Shown one piece after another: positions 9,292-17,616 of a stretch of DNA of 64,000 bases. The DNA comes from Streptomyces shenzhenensis (GTDB lineage: Bacteria; Actinomycetota; Actinomycetes; Streptomycetales; Streptomycetaceae), in the NCBI RefSeq assembly GCF_003688995.1, contig NZ_PENI01000007.1, forward strand, positions 124,001-188,000. The letters run 5' to 3'. The position numbers and the translations under genes are program-made. How positions within the stretch are numbered: the first letter of the stretch is position 1; each line of letters opens with the position of its first letter. The notes under the pieces were generated by a model. The model ran no database searches, was not told where the DNA came from, and saw only the letters and a program-made list of their open reading frames with translations.

Positions 9292-11099
9292 GCGGCTCCT
9301 TCCGTTTCCTCGGCCGTCGCCGCGGCCGTCTCGTGGGGTGCTTCGGTCTCCGGGTGCCAGCGGCGCACCCGGTGCCCGTCGCCGTGGTCGGTCCACACGT
9401 CGTCCGGGGTGGCGGCGTCCCGCCAGCCGGGGACGGAATCCGGTGTGCCGCCGGCGCGGGGCCGGGCGTCCGGGTCGGGTTCGAGGGCGGCGGCCATCAG
9501 CTGACGTGTGTAGGGGTGGCCCGGCGCGGCGAACACAGCCTCGGTGGGCCCCTCTTCGACCACCACGCCGTGCCGCAGCACGACGACCCGGTCGGCGATG
9601 CCCCGTACGACGGCCAGGTCGTGGCTGATGAACAGGCAGGCCAGATCGCGTTCCCGGCGCAGGTCGTCCAGCAGGCGCAGCACATCGGCCTGGACGGAGA
9701 CGTCGAGGGCGGTGGTGATCTCGTCGGCGATCAGCACATCGGGCCGGCCGGCCAGGGCGCGTGCGATGCCGATGCGCTGGCGCTGGCCGCCGGAGAGCTG
9801 CGCGGGCAGCCGGTCGGCCAGGGCCGGGTCGAGCCGTACGTCGCCGATGAGGATCCTGGCTCGGTCCGCGGCCTCGGCGCGGGTGGCGGCCGTGCCGAAC
9901 AGGCGCAGCGGGTGGCGGATCGCGTCGCCGACCGAGCGGCGCGGGTTGAGGGAGGTGTCGGCGTTCTGGAAGACGAGCTGGACCCGGCTGCGCAGGGCGC
10001 GTGGGCGGCTGCGGGCGGGGCGGGCGAGGTCGCCGGCCGGGTGGGTCAGGGTGCCGCCCGACGGGGTGCGCAGTCCGGCGAGCGTCCAGGCGAGGGTGGA
10101 CTTGCCGCTGCCGGACTCGCCGACCAGGGCGAGGACTTCGCCGCGCCGCACGTCGAAGGAGACACCGTGCACGGCGCGGGTCGTGCCGTAGTCGATGGTG
10201 ACGTCCCGCGCGGTGACGGCGACCGGGGCGTCGGCGGGCACGGCGCTCCTCGGCCGCACCTCCCGTTCGCCGTCCTCGCCGACCCGCGCGAGCCCGGTGT
10301 CGTCGAGGCGCGGCACGCTCGCCAGCAGTCGGCGGGTGTACGGGTCCCGGGGCGCGGCGAACAGCCGGCGGGTGGGCGCCGACTCGACGACGCGGCCGGC
10401 GCGCAGCACGGTCACCTCGTCGGCGGTGTGGGCGACGACGCCGAGGTCGTGGCTGACCAGCACGGCGGCCAGGCCGAGTTCGTCGCGCAGGGCGCCGACG
10501 AGGTCGAGGACGCTGCGCTGGGTGACGACGTCGAGGCCGGTGGTGGGTTCGTCGAGGACGAGGACCTTGGGGCGGGCGGCGATGGCCATGGCGATGGCGA
10601 CGCGTTGCTGCTGACCGCCGGAGAGCTCGTGCGGGTAGCGGCGGGCGAGTTCGGCGGGGCGGGGCAGCCGCACCTGGTCGAGCAGTTCGGTGACGGGGAC
10701 GTCGCCGCCGGCCTCGGCGATCTGCCGGCCGATGCGCATGGTCGGGGTCAGGGCGTGCCCGGCGTTCTGTGCGACCAGGGCGACGGTGCTGCCGCGCAGC
10801 CGCCGCAACTGACGGGCGGTGAGGGCGAAGACGTCCGAGCCGGCCACGGTCACCGAACCGCCGGTGATCCGTGAACCGTGCCGCAGATGCCCCAGCAGGG
10901 TGGCGGCCACGGTCGACTTGCCGCTGCCGGACTCGCCGACCAGGGCGAGGGTCCGCCCGGGGGCGACCTCGAAGGACACCTCGTGGGCGACGGGTATGTC
11001 CCGGCCGCCCGCGCGGTAGGCGACCGACAGGGCGCGGACGGCGACGACCGGGGCCGTGGCCCGGTCGGCGGGCGGTGCTGCGGGGACGGTCGAGGTCAT
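9288..11099 (-). CDS. Peptide-type ABC transporter ATP-binding protein, fused double ATPase (DppD-DppF-like)
   Basis: A 603-residue protein with two complete ABC ATPase domains in one chain. The first has Walker A GESGSGKST near residue 45, signature LSGGQQQRVA and Walker B VLVLDEPTTGLD. The second has the same Walker A near residue 345, signature LSGGQRQRIG and VLIADEITTALD. Both halves carry the oligopeptide/dipeptide C-terminal extension with PYTR. It powers the two permeases encoded upstream. The start at 11099 overlaps the permease stop by 4 bp. Fused pairs of this kind are common in actinobacterial peptide and opine importers. Confidence 0.94.
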   Translation of the reverse strand: MTSTVPAAPPADRATAPVVAVRALSVAYRAGGRDIPVAHEVSFEVAPGRTLALVGESGSGKSTVAATLLGHLRHGSRITGGSVTVAGSDVFALTARQLRRLRGSTVALVAQNAGHALTPTMRIGRQIAEAGGDVPVTELLDQVRLPRPAELARRYPHELSGGQQQRVAIAMAIAARPKVLVLDEPTTGLDVVTQRSVLDLVGALRDELGLAAVLVSHDLGVVAHTADEVTVLRAGRVVESAPTRRLFAAPRDPYTRRLLASVPRLDDTGLARVGEDGEREVRPRSAVPADAPVAVTARDVTIDYGTTRAVHGVSFDVRRGEVLALVGESGSGKSTLAWTLAGLRTPSGGTLTHPAGDLARPARSRPRALRSRVQLVFQNADTSLNPRRSVGDAIRHPLRLFGTAATRAEAADRARILIGDVRLDPALADRLPAQLSGGQRQRIGIARALAGRPDVLIADEITTALDVSVQADVLRLLDDLRRERDLACLFISHDLAVVRGIADRVVVLRHGVVVEEGPTEAVFAAPGHPYTRQLMAAALEPDPDARPRAGGTPDSVPGWRDAATPDDVWTDHGDGHRVRRWHPETEAPHETAAATAEETEGAA

Positions 11100-11992
11100 C
11101 GGGAGCCCTTCCTGATCCGGTCGACGCCCCATGCCTTGGACAGGCCGTCGGCGGCGAGGTTGAGCCCGACGACGAGCGTGGCCAGGGCGATGATCGGCGC
11201 CAGGCTCGCCATCGGGACGACGGTGATGGCGGTGCGGTTCTCGGCGACCATGAGCCCCCAGTCGGGGGTCGGTGGCGCGGCGCCGAAGCCGAGGAAGGAC
11301 AGCGAGGAGATCAGCAGCACCACCCAGGAGGCCCGCATGGCGAACTCCACGCACACCACGTCGACGATGTTGGGCAGCACCTCGCGGCGCAGGATGGACC
11401 AGGTGCCCTCGCCGCGGGCGCGGGCCGCGGTGACGTAGTCGGCGGGTACGACGGCGAGCGCGGCGCCGCGGATCACCCGGACGACCTGCGGTACGTACAC
11501 GACGGCGACGGCGAGGACGATGACCGCGGGTCCGGTGCCCAGCGCGGTGACGACGACGAGCAGGGCGAGGATCGACGGCACGGACAGGACGGCGTCCAGC
11601 ACCCGGCCGAGCAGGTCGTCGAACCAGCCGCCGCGCAGTGCCGCCGTACAGCCGATGACCGTGCCGAGAGCGATGGTGAGCACGGTCGCGGCAGCCGACA
11701 CCCCGAGCGCGTACCGGCCGCCGTACAGCACCCGGGTCAGCACGTCGCGCCCGTACTGGTCGGTGCCCGCCCAGTGGTGCCGTCCGGGGCCGAGCAGCGC
11801 CTGCCCGGCATCGTTGGCGACCGGGTCGTAGGAGGTCAGCAGCGGGGCGAGCAGGGCGATCAGGACATGCACGGCGACGACGGCGAGGCCGATCACGGCC
11901 GTGCGTGAGGAGCGCAGGGTGTGCCAGGCGCGGACCGCGCGGGCGGCGGGTGTCACGGGCACCGCCGGCGCCGGCGTGTCGAGGGTGGTCAT
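11096..11992 (-). CDS. ABC transporter permease, DppC-like
   Basis: A 298-residue inner-membrane subunit with about six membrane segments, the first at residues 33-52. The periplasmic motif GTDQYGRDVLTRVLYGGRYAL after segment 1 and the EAA loop (DYVTAARARGEGTWSILRREVLPNI) are typical of the DppC/OppC family. It pairs with the DppB-like subunit. It overlaps both neighbours by ATGA, so stoichiometric coupled translation is expected. Confidence 0.94.
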   Translation of the reverse strand: MTTLDTPAPAVPVTPAARAVRAWHTLRSSRTAVIGLAVVAVHVLIALLAPLLTSYDPVANDAGQALLGPGRHHWAGTDQYGRDVLTRVLYGGRYALGVSAAATVLTIALGTVIGCTAALRGGWFDDLLGRVLDAVLSVPSILALLVVVTALGTGPAVIVLAVAVVYVPQVVRVIRGAALAVVPADYVTAARARGEGTWSILRREVLPNIVDVVCVEFAMRASWVVLLISSLSFLGFGAAPPTPDWGLMVAENRTAITVVPMASLAPIIALATLVVGLNLAADGLSKAWGVDRIRKGSR

Positions 11993-12945
11993 CGGGTCCT
12001 CCCGCGGGTGCGCAGCTTGGGGTTGAGGGCCATGGCGCCGAGGTCGGCGGCGAGGTTGCAGACGGTGTAGACGACGGCGCTGACGAGCGCGACCGCCTGG
12101 ATGACGGGCAGGTCGCGGTTCTGCACGGAGGACAGCATCAGCTTGCCGATACCGGGGTAGTTGAAGACGTTCTCGACGACGGCGACCCCGCCGACCAGCC
12201 AGGCCACATTGAGCGCGATGACATGCAGGGTGGGCAGCAGGGCGCTGGGCAGGGCGTGCCGGGTGACCACCCGCCAGGACGACAGGCCCTTGAGGCGGGC
12301 CGTGGTCACGTACTCGCCGGCCATCACGTCGATCACGGAGGTGCGGGCCATCCGGACGATGTACGCGGCCATCACCACGGCGAGCGCGAGCGCGGGCAGC
12401 CAGACGGCGGGCAGGAGTTGGCCGACGCTCGCGTCGGGGCCGTAGAGGACCACGGCGGGGAACCAGGGCAGGGCGATGGAGAAGCAGAGCACCAGCACGG
12501 TGGCGACGACGAACTCGGGGACGCTCATGCCGACGAGGCTGACGGTGGAGATGAGGTGGTCGGGCCAGCGGTCGCGGTACAGGCCGGCGATGACGCCGAG
12601 CACGATCGAGCCGGTGACCGCGAACAGCACGGTGACGCCCGCGATCAGCGCGGAGTTGGCGAGGTGGGCGGCCACCTCGCCGCCGACCGGCCGCTGGGAG
12701 ACGAGCGAGGTGCCGAAGTCGCCGTGCAGGGCGCCCCCCATCCAGTCGGCGTAGCGTTCCCAGGCGGGCCGGTCGAGGCCGAGCCTGCCGCGCAGGGCGG
12801 CCACGGCGTCCGGGGTGGCGTCCTTGCCGAGGATCTGCCCGGCGACATCGCCGGGCAGGGCCTGGACGGCGAGGAAGACGAGCACGGAGGAGAGGAACAG
12901 GGTGCCCACGGCGGCCGAGACGCGCCGGGCGAGGAACGCGAGCAT
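11989..12945 (-). CDS. ABC transporter permease, DppB-like
   Basis: A 318-residue membrane protein with an N-terminal segment (residues 8-28) and five more segments after about residue 100. It has the DppB features LARRVSAAVGTLFLSSVLVF at the start, GDFGTSLVSQRPV before segment 2, and the EAA loop EYVTTARLKGLSSWRVVTRH. It forms the channel with the DppC-like partner. The start ATG lies 2 bp after the stop of the binding-protein gene. Confidence 0.94.
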   Translation of the reverse strand: MLAFLARRVSAAVGTLFLSSVLVFLAVQALPGDVAGQILGKDATPDAVAALRGRLGLDRPAWERYADWMGGALHGDFGTSLVSQRPVGGEVAAHLANSALIAGVTVLFAVTGSIVLGVIAGLYRDRWPDHLISTVSLVGMSVPEFVVATVLVLCFSIALPWFPAVVLYGPDASVGQLLPAVWLPALALAVVMAAYIVRMARTSVIDVMAGEYVTTARLKGLSSWRVVTRHALPSALLPTLHVIALNVAWLVGGVAVVENVFNYPGIGKLMLSSVQNRDLPVIQAVALVSAVVYTVCNLAADLGAMALNPKLRTRGRTR

Positions 12946-12947
12946 GC

Positions 12948-14519
12948 TCAGGCTCCCTTCAGGCCGATGCCCAGGTAGTCGAACTCGAAGCCGTGTTCGG
13001 CGTAGCCGCGCACCGCGCGGGAGATGCCGACGAGGCGGTCGGCGAACATCGGGGTCATCGCCCCGCCCCGGTCCATCACGATGGTCTGCGCCTCGCCGTA
13101 CAGGTCGCGGCGCCTCGTGTCGTCGGTCTCGGCGCGGGCCCGGTCGAGCAGGGCGTCGAACGCGGCGTCGGACCACGCGGTCTCGTTGTAGGAGGAGCCG
13201 CCGCGGAAGATCTGGGTGAAGAGCTGGTCGACGGGCCGGCCGGTGAACCAGTAGGTGGCCATGAGCGGCTTCTTCATCCAGATCTGTGTGTAGTACGAGT
13301 CCGCGGCCGCCGTCCTCACCTTGACGCGGATGCCGGCCCGTCGGGCCGAGTCCTGGTAGGCGAGGGCCATGGGGGTGAACAGCGGGTCGTAGGCGGAGGT
13401 ATACAGCTCGACGGCGAGCCCCTCGTGCCCGGCCCGCTTCAGCAGATGGCGGGCCTGCTCCGGGTCGTGCGCGGGGTGTGCGGAGATGTGCGCCGGGTCG
13501 CTGGGCGGCACCGGGTTGTCCCAGCCCGCCGTGCCCGCGCCCTGCAGCGCCACCTTCACCACGTGTTCGGGGTCGTAGGCCAGTTTCATCGCCTGCCGGA
13601 CGCGGACGTCGGTGAACGGCTTCTCGGTGGTGAGCATCGGCAGCACGTACCACTGGGCGTCCTTGACGCGGGTGACGGTGGCCCGGTCGGAGGCGGCGAC
13701 GACCCGCGCCGTGGCGAAGTCCAGGTTGGTCTGGGACAGCAGGTCGACCTGGCCGGCCAGCAGGGCGTTGGAGCGGGCCGACATGTCGGCGACGGAGTAG
13801 AAGGAGATGGCGTCGAGGACCGGGCGGCCCGCCCAGTGGTCCGCGAAGGCGACGACGCGGCCGGGTCCCGCGGGGGTGAACGACTCCAGCTTGAAGGGGC
13901 CGGTGCCGATGCCGGTGCGCCCGGCGGCGCGGGCGCCGCCGTCCGGGATGACGTAGCAGTTGTAGTGCGTGAGCAGGCTCGGGAACTCGGCATTGGGTGT
14001 CTTCAGCGGTACCACGAGGGTGTGCGCGTCGGGTGTGCGCAGCGCGCCCGGGTCGAGGAGCGGGGCGAGGACCGCCGCCTGCGGGGACGCGGTCGCCTTG
14101 TCCAGGATGTGCCGCAGCGTGTAGGCGGCGTCGGCCGAGGTGAAGGCGCGCCCGTCGTGGAAGGTGACGCCCTTGCGCAGCCGGAACGTCCAGGTGCGGG
14201 CCTTGGCGTCGGGCTCCCACGACTCGGCGAGGTCGGCGGCGAGTGAGCCGTCGGCGCCGACCCTGACCAGCCGGTTGTAGAGCGCGCCCAGGTATTCGTA
14301 CGCCGACAGGGCACTGGCCGGGTCCAGCGTCTCGGCATCGGAGGCCGGGGGCCGTGCGATGCGCAGGGTGCCGCCGCTGTCGGGGGCTTCGTGCGTCTCG
14401 CCGCCGGGCTGCACCGGGGCGGCCGAGGCCCCCGTGCAGCCGGACAGCAGCCACGACGCGCCGAGCGCGGCGGCGCCGGCGAGGACGGATCGCCGTCGTG
14501 GGTCATGGATGTCGGGCAT
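12948..14519 (-). CDS. ABC transporter substrate-binding lipoprotein, peptide/nickel family 5
   Basis: A 523-residue solute-binding protein and the first gene of the operon. The N-terminus has RRR, a hydrophobic stretch and the lipobox LLSGC, so it is exported and lipid-anchored. The mature part has the family-5 signature region AESWEPDAKARTWTFRLRKGVTFHDGRAFTSAD. The ATG at 14519 is favoured by GGAAGGGG upstream and by placing the signal peptide at the very N-terminus; an earlier in-frame start would bury it. The ligand may be a peptide, opine or other amide, consistent with the downstream CocE-type hydrolase. Confidence 0.93.
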   Translation of the reverse strand: MPDIHDPRRRSVLAGAAALGASWLLSGCTGASAAPVQPGGETHEAPDSGGTLRIARPPASDAETLDPASALSAYEYLGALYNRLVRVGADGSLAADLAESWEPDAKARTWTFRLRKGVTFHDGRAFTSADAAYTLRHILDKATASPQAAVLAPLLDPGALRTPDAHTLVVPLKTPNAEFPSLLTHYNCYVIPDGGARAAGRTGIGTGPFKLESFTPAGPGRVVAFADHWAGRPVLDAISFYSVADMSARSNALLAGQVDLLSQTNLDFATARVVAASDRATVTRVKDAQWYVLPMLTTEKPFTDVRVRQAMKLAYDPEHVVKVALQGAGTAGWDNPVPPSDPAHISAHPAHDPEQARHLLKRAGHEGLAVELYTSAYDPLFTPMALAYQDSARRAGIRVKVRTAAADSYYTQIWMKKPLMATYWFTGRPVDQLFTQIFRGGSSYNETAWSDAAFDALLDRARAETDDTRRRDLYGEAQTIVMDRGGAMTPMFADRLVGISRAVRGYAEHGFEFDYLGIGLKGA

Positions 14520-14543
14520 GGACCGACCGCCCCTTCCGACTAT

Positions 14544-14559
14544 TCGTTCAAAGGAACGA
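14544..14559 (-). promoter_or_regulatory. Perfect inverted repeat in the promoter of the ABC/hydrolase operon
   Basis: TCGTTC-AAAG-GAACGA, a 6-bp perfect inverted repeat with a 4-nt spacer, lies 24 bp upstream of the binding-protein start. It is a plausible operator for the TetR protein encoded at the end of the operon. That link is inferred from position only. Confidence 0.45.
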
Positions 14560-14660
14560 TTGAGTGAGGTGGCCGAACGATAACGAGGGGGACATCGCCC
14601 GGCCAACCCGTCGGACAGGGAAATTAACCTCGGAAACCAAGCCGTTACGCTCGCCGCTCG

Positions 14661-15243
14661 GGGTGATCATGGCCGGCCGGTCGGGGCCGATGCAGCCGGA
14701 CCCTGCGGCAGCCGACCGACAGCAGGACCGCCGCGCCGCGGTAGTTCACACAGGTGGATTCCACCCCGCGCCCGGCCCGCATCACCGGCGACCCGCAAGC
14801 CCGCCAGCCCGGGACTCGTCGCGGAAACCCCGGTCCGACGACAGCGGCAGCAGGCGGCGCCGGGGTGATCACGGGCGACCGATCAGGGCCGAGGCAGCCA
14901 GACCCTGCGGTAGCCGACCGACAGCAGGACCGCCACGCCACGGGAGTTCACACAGGTGAATTCCACCCCGCGCCCGGCCCGCATCACCGGCGACCCGCAA
15001 GCCCGCCAGCTCGGGACTCGCCGCCGAGACCCGGCCCGGCGACAGCGGGAACAGGCGGCGCTCACGGGCGGCCGATCGGGGCCGATGCAGCCGGACCCGG
15101 CAGGGGCCGAGCGGCAGCAGGATCGCCGCGCCGCGGGAGTTCACACAGGTGAATTCCGGCCCGCATCACCGGCGACCCGCAAGCCCGCCAGCCCGGGACT
15201 TGCCGCGGAGACCCGGTCCGGCAGCGGCAGCAGGCGGCGCTCA
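14661..15243. repeat. Three tandem repeats of about 200 bp in an intergenic region
   Basis: Three diverged copies begin near 14661, 14863 and 15061, with spacings of 202 and 193 bp measured at the shared TTCACACAGGTG block (14745, 14947, 15140). Copy 3 lacks about 9 bp at its left end. Each copy carries the near-palindrome TTCAC-ACAG-GTGAA (GTGGA in copy 1) and a conserved run CCGCATCACCGGCGACCCGC. Open frames cross the region but have no start context or domain. It accounts for most of the 885-bp gap between the ABC operon and the GntR gene. Confidence 0.85.
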
Positions 15244-15383
15244 CCGTCGCCCGGCCGGGCGCCTGCGCCACAGATCGGCGGCGGCTCGGCAAGTCACCCG
15301 GCCCCGCCCCCCGTTCACGCTCTGCGCCCGGTGGGCGTGGCTGATCTTGTGGCCGGGGTACGTGGTGGGCGCCGCCAGGGTGG

Positions 15384-15409
15384 TAGCGTCCGTATACAAG
15401 GTGTATGCG
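15384..15409 (+). promoter_or_regulatory. Promoter -10-like box and GntR operator (site 1)
   Basis: A TAGCGT -10-like box at 15384-15389 is followed by GTATACA-N4-GTATGCG at 15392-15409. The same 18-bp pattern occurs at 19018-19035 between the MHS transporter and the DUF2848 gene, with 15 of 18 bases identical. Autoregulation and control of the cluster by the adjacent GntR protein are inferred. The site overlaps the first possible ATG (15405). Confidence 0.65.
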
Positions 15410-16052
15410 AGGTCTGGGGGTGGCGGTGGCGTCCGGTCGGGAGAAGGCGTACTCGTATCTCAAGGACACGGTACTCACGGACCCGGAGATGCAGGGGACG
15501 TTCCTGTCCGAACAGGAGATCGCCGACCGGATCGGGGTCTCCCGCACCCCCATCCGCGAGGCCCTGCTGCTGCTCGCGGCCGAGGATCTGGTCGAGCTCG
15601 TCCCCAAGCGAGGCGCCCGGGTGGCGCCGCTGACGGGGCGGGAGATCAGGGAGCTGATGGAGCTGCGGGGCATCGTCGAGCGGTACGCCACCGAGGAACT
15701 CGTCGCCCGCGGCAACGCGCCGGTCCAGGAACTGCTCTCGCTGCTGGACCGGCAGCGCGAACTCACCGGGCCCGACCAGGCCAGGGAGTTCATCGCGGTC
15801 GACCACCACTTCCACTCGACCCTGGTGTCGGCCGTGGGCAACACACTCCTGGACCGGCACTACGACGGACTGCGCAGCCGCCAGGTCCGGGCCGGCGTGG
15901 TCGCCCTGTACAACCAGCAGGGCCGCCAGGAGGCGGTGCTGACCGAGCACCGGGCCATCGTGGACGCCCTCGCCGCGGGCGACGCCCGGGCCGCATGTGC
16001 CGCGATCGACCACCACCTGGAGTCGACACTCAAGGTACTGCTCGCGGGCTAG
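15405..16052 (+). CDS. GntR family regulator, FCD (FadR) type
   Basis: Up to 215 residues. The winged helix occupies about residues 10-75, with GTFLSEQEIADRIGVSRTPI followed by REALLLL. The FCD ligand domain follows, with Asp/His metal ligands in the DHHFHSTLVSAVGN region and a late H-Arg pair. The ATG at 15405 falls inside the operator, so the GTG at 15420 or 15426 may be the real start. It probably controls the MHS transporter-nitrilase unit and the DUF2848 gene through the shared GTATACA/GTATGCG sites. Its TAG stop codon is the insertion point of a MITE-like element. Confidence 0.9.
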   Translation: MRGLGVAVASGREKAYSYLKDTVLTDPEMQGTFLSEQEIADRIGVSRTPIREALLLLAAEDLVELVPKRGARVAPLTGREIRELMELRGIVERYATEELVARGNAPVQELLSLLDRQRELTGPDQAREFIAVDHHFHSTLVSAVGNTLLDRHYDGLRSRQVRAGVVALYNQQGRQEAVLTEHRAIVDALAAGDARAACAAIDHHLESTLKVLLAG

Positions 16053-16213
16053 GGCCTCTTGTTTGGATCAGGCCGGGCTCGCGGGCCCTGGCACCGCGCC
16101 TCGCGGCGTTGTCGTCGGTTGTCAGGGCTCCGCCCTGCCGCCCTCCTCCGCCTTGCGATCCACGGCACCAGACCCCGCTCCCTGATCCGGCCTGATCCAA
16201 ACAAAAGACCCTA
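16050..16213. mobile_element. 160-bp MITE-like element, copy A, inserted in a TAG stop codon
   Basis: The element is 16052-16211, flanked by TA on both sides (16050-16051 and 16212-16213). Its ends form an imperfect terminal inverted repeat of about 25 bp around TTGTTTGGATCAGGCC. It carries no gene. The left TA is the TA of the GntR gene's TAG stop, and the first G of the element completes that stop. A second copy at 32331-32490, in the opposite orientation, differs at only 3 of 160 positions. The size and TA duplication suggest mobilisation by a Tc1/IS630-type transposase, which is an inference. Confidence 0.85.
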
Positions 16214-16496
16214 GATGTATTGACCCGCCGAGTGTCGGCGGCGGGTGGTCGACCCGGGTGACTTCCGCGTCCGGCGTTCGCCGGTGGCCGGCGGCCGGTC
16301 GTCAGGTGTGCGCTCTCGGTGTGCCGGGCGCGGGCCCTCGTGCTGGACGTACTCGGGCCCGTGTCCGGTGCGGCGAGAACGTATGCACGGGCGTCGCGGG
16401 GCTGGGGCACCTCCCGGCCGGAGGTCGGGGAGGGAATGTGACGACAGGGCCTAAGCAGGTCCGGTGAAGTCCGCTGCGGTTCGGCAGCGCCCTGAA
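16214..16496. other. Intergenic DNA without a recognisable gene
   Basis: Between the MITE copy and the dispersed repeat I see no start context, domain or convincing codon bias on either strand. A C/G-rich inverted segment near 16405-16435 (CACCTCCCGGCCGGAGGT) is hairpin-forming. Confidence 0.5.
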
Positions 16497-16576
16497 GGGG
16501 CGCGGGGAACTGCGCGACCAGCCACGATGGCGCCGCAGCCGACCGACGGCACATCGCGGCATTTCCAGCGGAGTGC
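16497..16576 (-). repeat. Single diverged copy of the dispersed repeat found as an array at 59686-60244
   Basis: Read on the minus strand it begins 0-1 bp after the stop codon of the cupin pseudogene with GCACTCCGCTGG and ends in the core GCGCAGTTCCCCGCGCCCC. The order of blocks matches the 96-bp unit at 59.7-60.2 kb, including the GTGCCGTCGG hairpin arm. Confidence 0.75.
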
Positions 16577-16775
16577 TTAGAGCTGGTCCGGGTAGGTGAA
16601 CACCAGCATGGTGACGCCGTTCTGTGACGTCCACGGGCCGTGTGGCATTCCGGGTGGGCGGCACGCGTACATGCCCGTCGTGAAGCCGGCTCACCCCTGG
16701 GCCGAGCTGTCGGTGCCCGGCGCCCAGCGCACCAGCGCGGTGCGGCAGCTGGAACTGCAGCTCGGGCTTGGTCAC
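16577..16775 (-). pseudogene. Decayed cupin-domain gene downstream of the nitrilase
   Basis: A GTG at 16775 overlaps the nitrilase stop as GTGA, as in a coupled operon gene. The frame then shifts near 16740. In the second frame the reading LVRWAPGTDSSAQG, a TGA stop, and then PPGMPHGPW and a C-terminal VTMLVFTYPDQL resemble a ChrR-type cupin (WAPGT...RNPPGSxHxPW). It has a frameshift, an in-frame stop and a shortened middle, so no functional product is expected. It once probably formed a third gene of the transporter-nitrilase operon. Confidence 0.55.
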
Positions 16776-17563
16776 CGCCACAGCTCCGGGCGGCGGTTGG
16801 CCAGAACGGAGGTCTTCTCCCGGACGGCGGCGACCTCGTCGGTGTCCAGGTCGGCCACCAGCAGCTCCGGTGCCGCGCCCAGCGCGTGCCGCACGGTCCC
16901 GTCGGGGCCGACGACCCGGCTGTGCCCGATGCCCGTGGGCGCTGGCCCCGGCGGCGTGCCGGGGTCGGCCTGGCCCACGGCGGCGAGCCACACCGTGGCG
17001 TCCAGCGCCCGGGCCCGCACCAGCAGCTCCCACTGGTCGGCCTTTCCGGGCCCGGCGCCCCAGGACGCCGACAGCAGGACCGCGGCCGCCCCGGCGTCGG
17101 CGTGCGCCCGGAACAGCTCGGGGAAGCGGACGTCGTAGCAGGTGGCGAGCCCCAGACGGACGCCGTCCACGTCGACGGCGGCGGTCCGCGAACCCGCGGC
17201 GACGGTGTCGGACTCGCGGTAGCCGAAGGCGTCGTAGAGATGGATCTTGTCGTACGACGCCTCCACACCCGGACCGGTGGCCAGCAGCGTGTTCGCCACT
17301 CGTCCGTCCGGTGCCGGGGTGAACATGCCGGCCACGACGACCGTGCCGGTGGCCCGGGCGATCTCCCGCACCCCGTCGGCCCACCGGCCGTCCAGGGGCT
17401 CGGCGAGCGGTGCCAGCGGGGTGCCGAAACAGGCCATCGTCGCCTCGGGGAACACGACGACCCGGGCGCCCGCGTCCGCGGCACGCCGCGTCCACTCCTC
17501 GACGAGACGCAGGTTCTTGTCGGGATCGGGTCCGGTGGTGAGCTGACTCAGGGCGATGCGCAT
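16772..17563 (-). CDS. Carbon-nitrogen hydrolase (nitrilase superfamily)
   Basis: A 263-residue amidase-type enzyme of the nitrilase superfamily. The catalytic triad is visible as Glu in VVVFPEATM (about residue 40), Lys in SYDKIHLYD (about 107) and Cys in LATCYDVRFPELFR (about 141). Such enzymes hydrolyse amides, N-carbamoyl compounds or omega-amidase substrates. The ATG has AAGGAG at a good distance. It lies 53 bp downstream of the MHS transporter on the same strand, so uptake and hydrolysis of one compound are likely linked. Confidence 0.92.
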   Translation of the reverse strand: MRIALSQLTTGPDPDKNLRLVEEWTRRAADAGARVVVFPEATMACFGTPLAPLAEPLDGRWADGVREIARATGTVVVAGMFTPAPDGRVANTLLATGPGVEASYDKIHLYDAFGYRESDTVAAGSRTAAVDVDGVRLGLATCYDVRFPELFRAHADAGAAAVLLSASWGAGPGKADQWELLVRARALDATVWLAAVGQADPGTPPGPAPTGIGHSRVVGPDGTVRHALGAAPELLVADLDTDEVAAVREKTSVLANRRPELWR

Positions 17564-17616
17564 AGGGGCCTCTCCTTCGCGGATTCAGCAGGATCGGGGC
17601 GGCGGGACGAGCGGGG

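Noticed and set aside
14564..15152. Small open frames in the 200-bp tandem repeats (repeated Arg/Pro/Gly-rich peptides)
   Set aside because: The same peptide appears because the DNA is repeated. No ribosome site, no domain, and the copies differ by indels that are not frame-preserving (9 bp missing and other changes).
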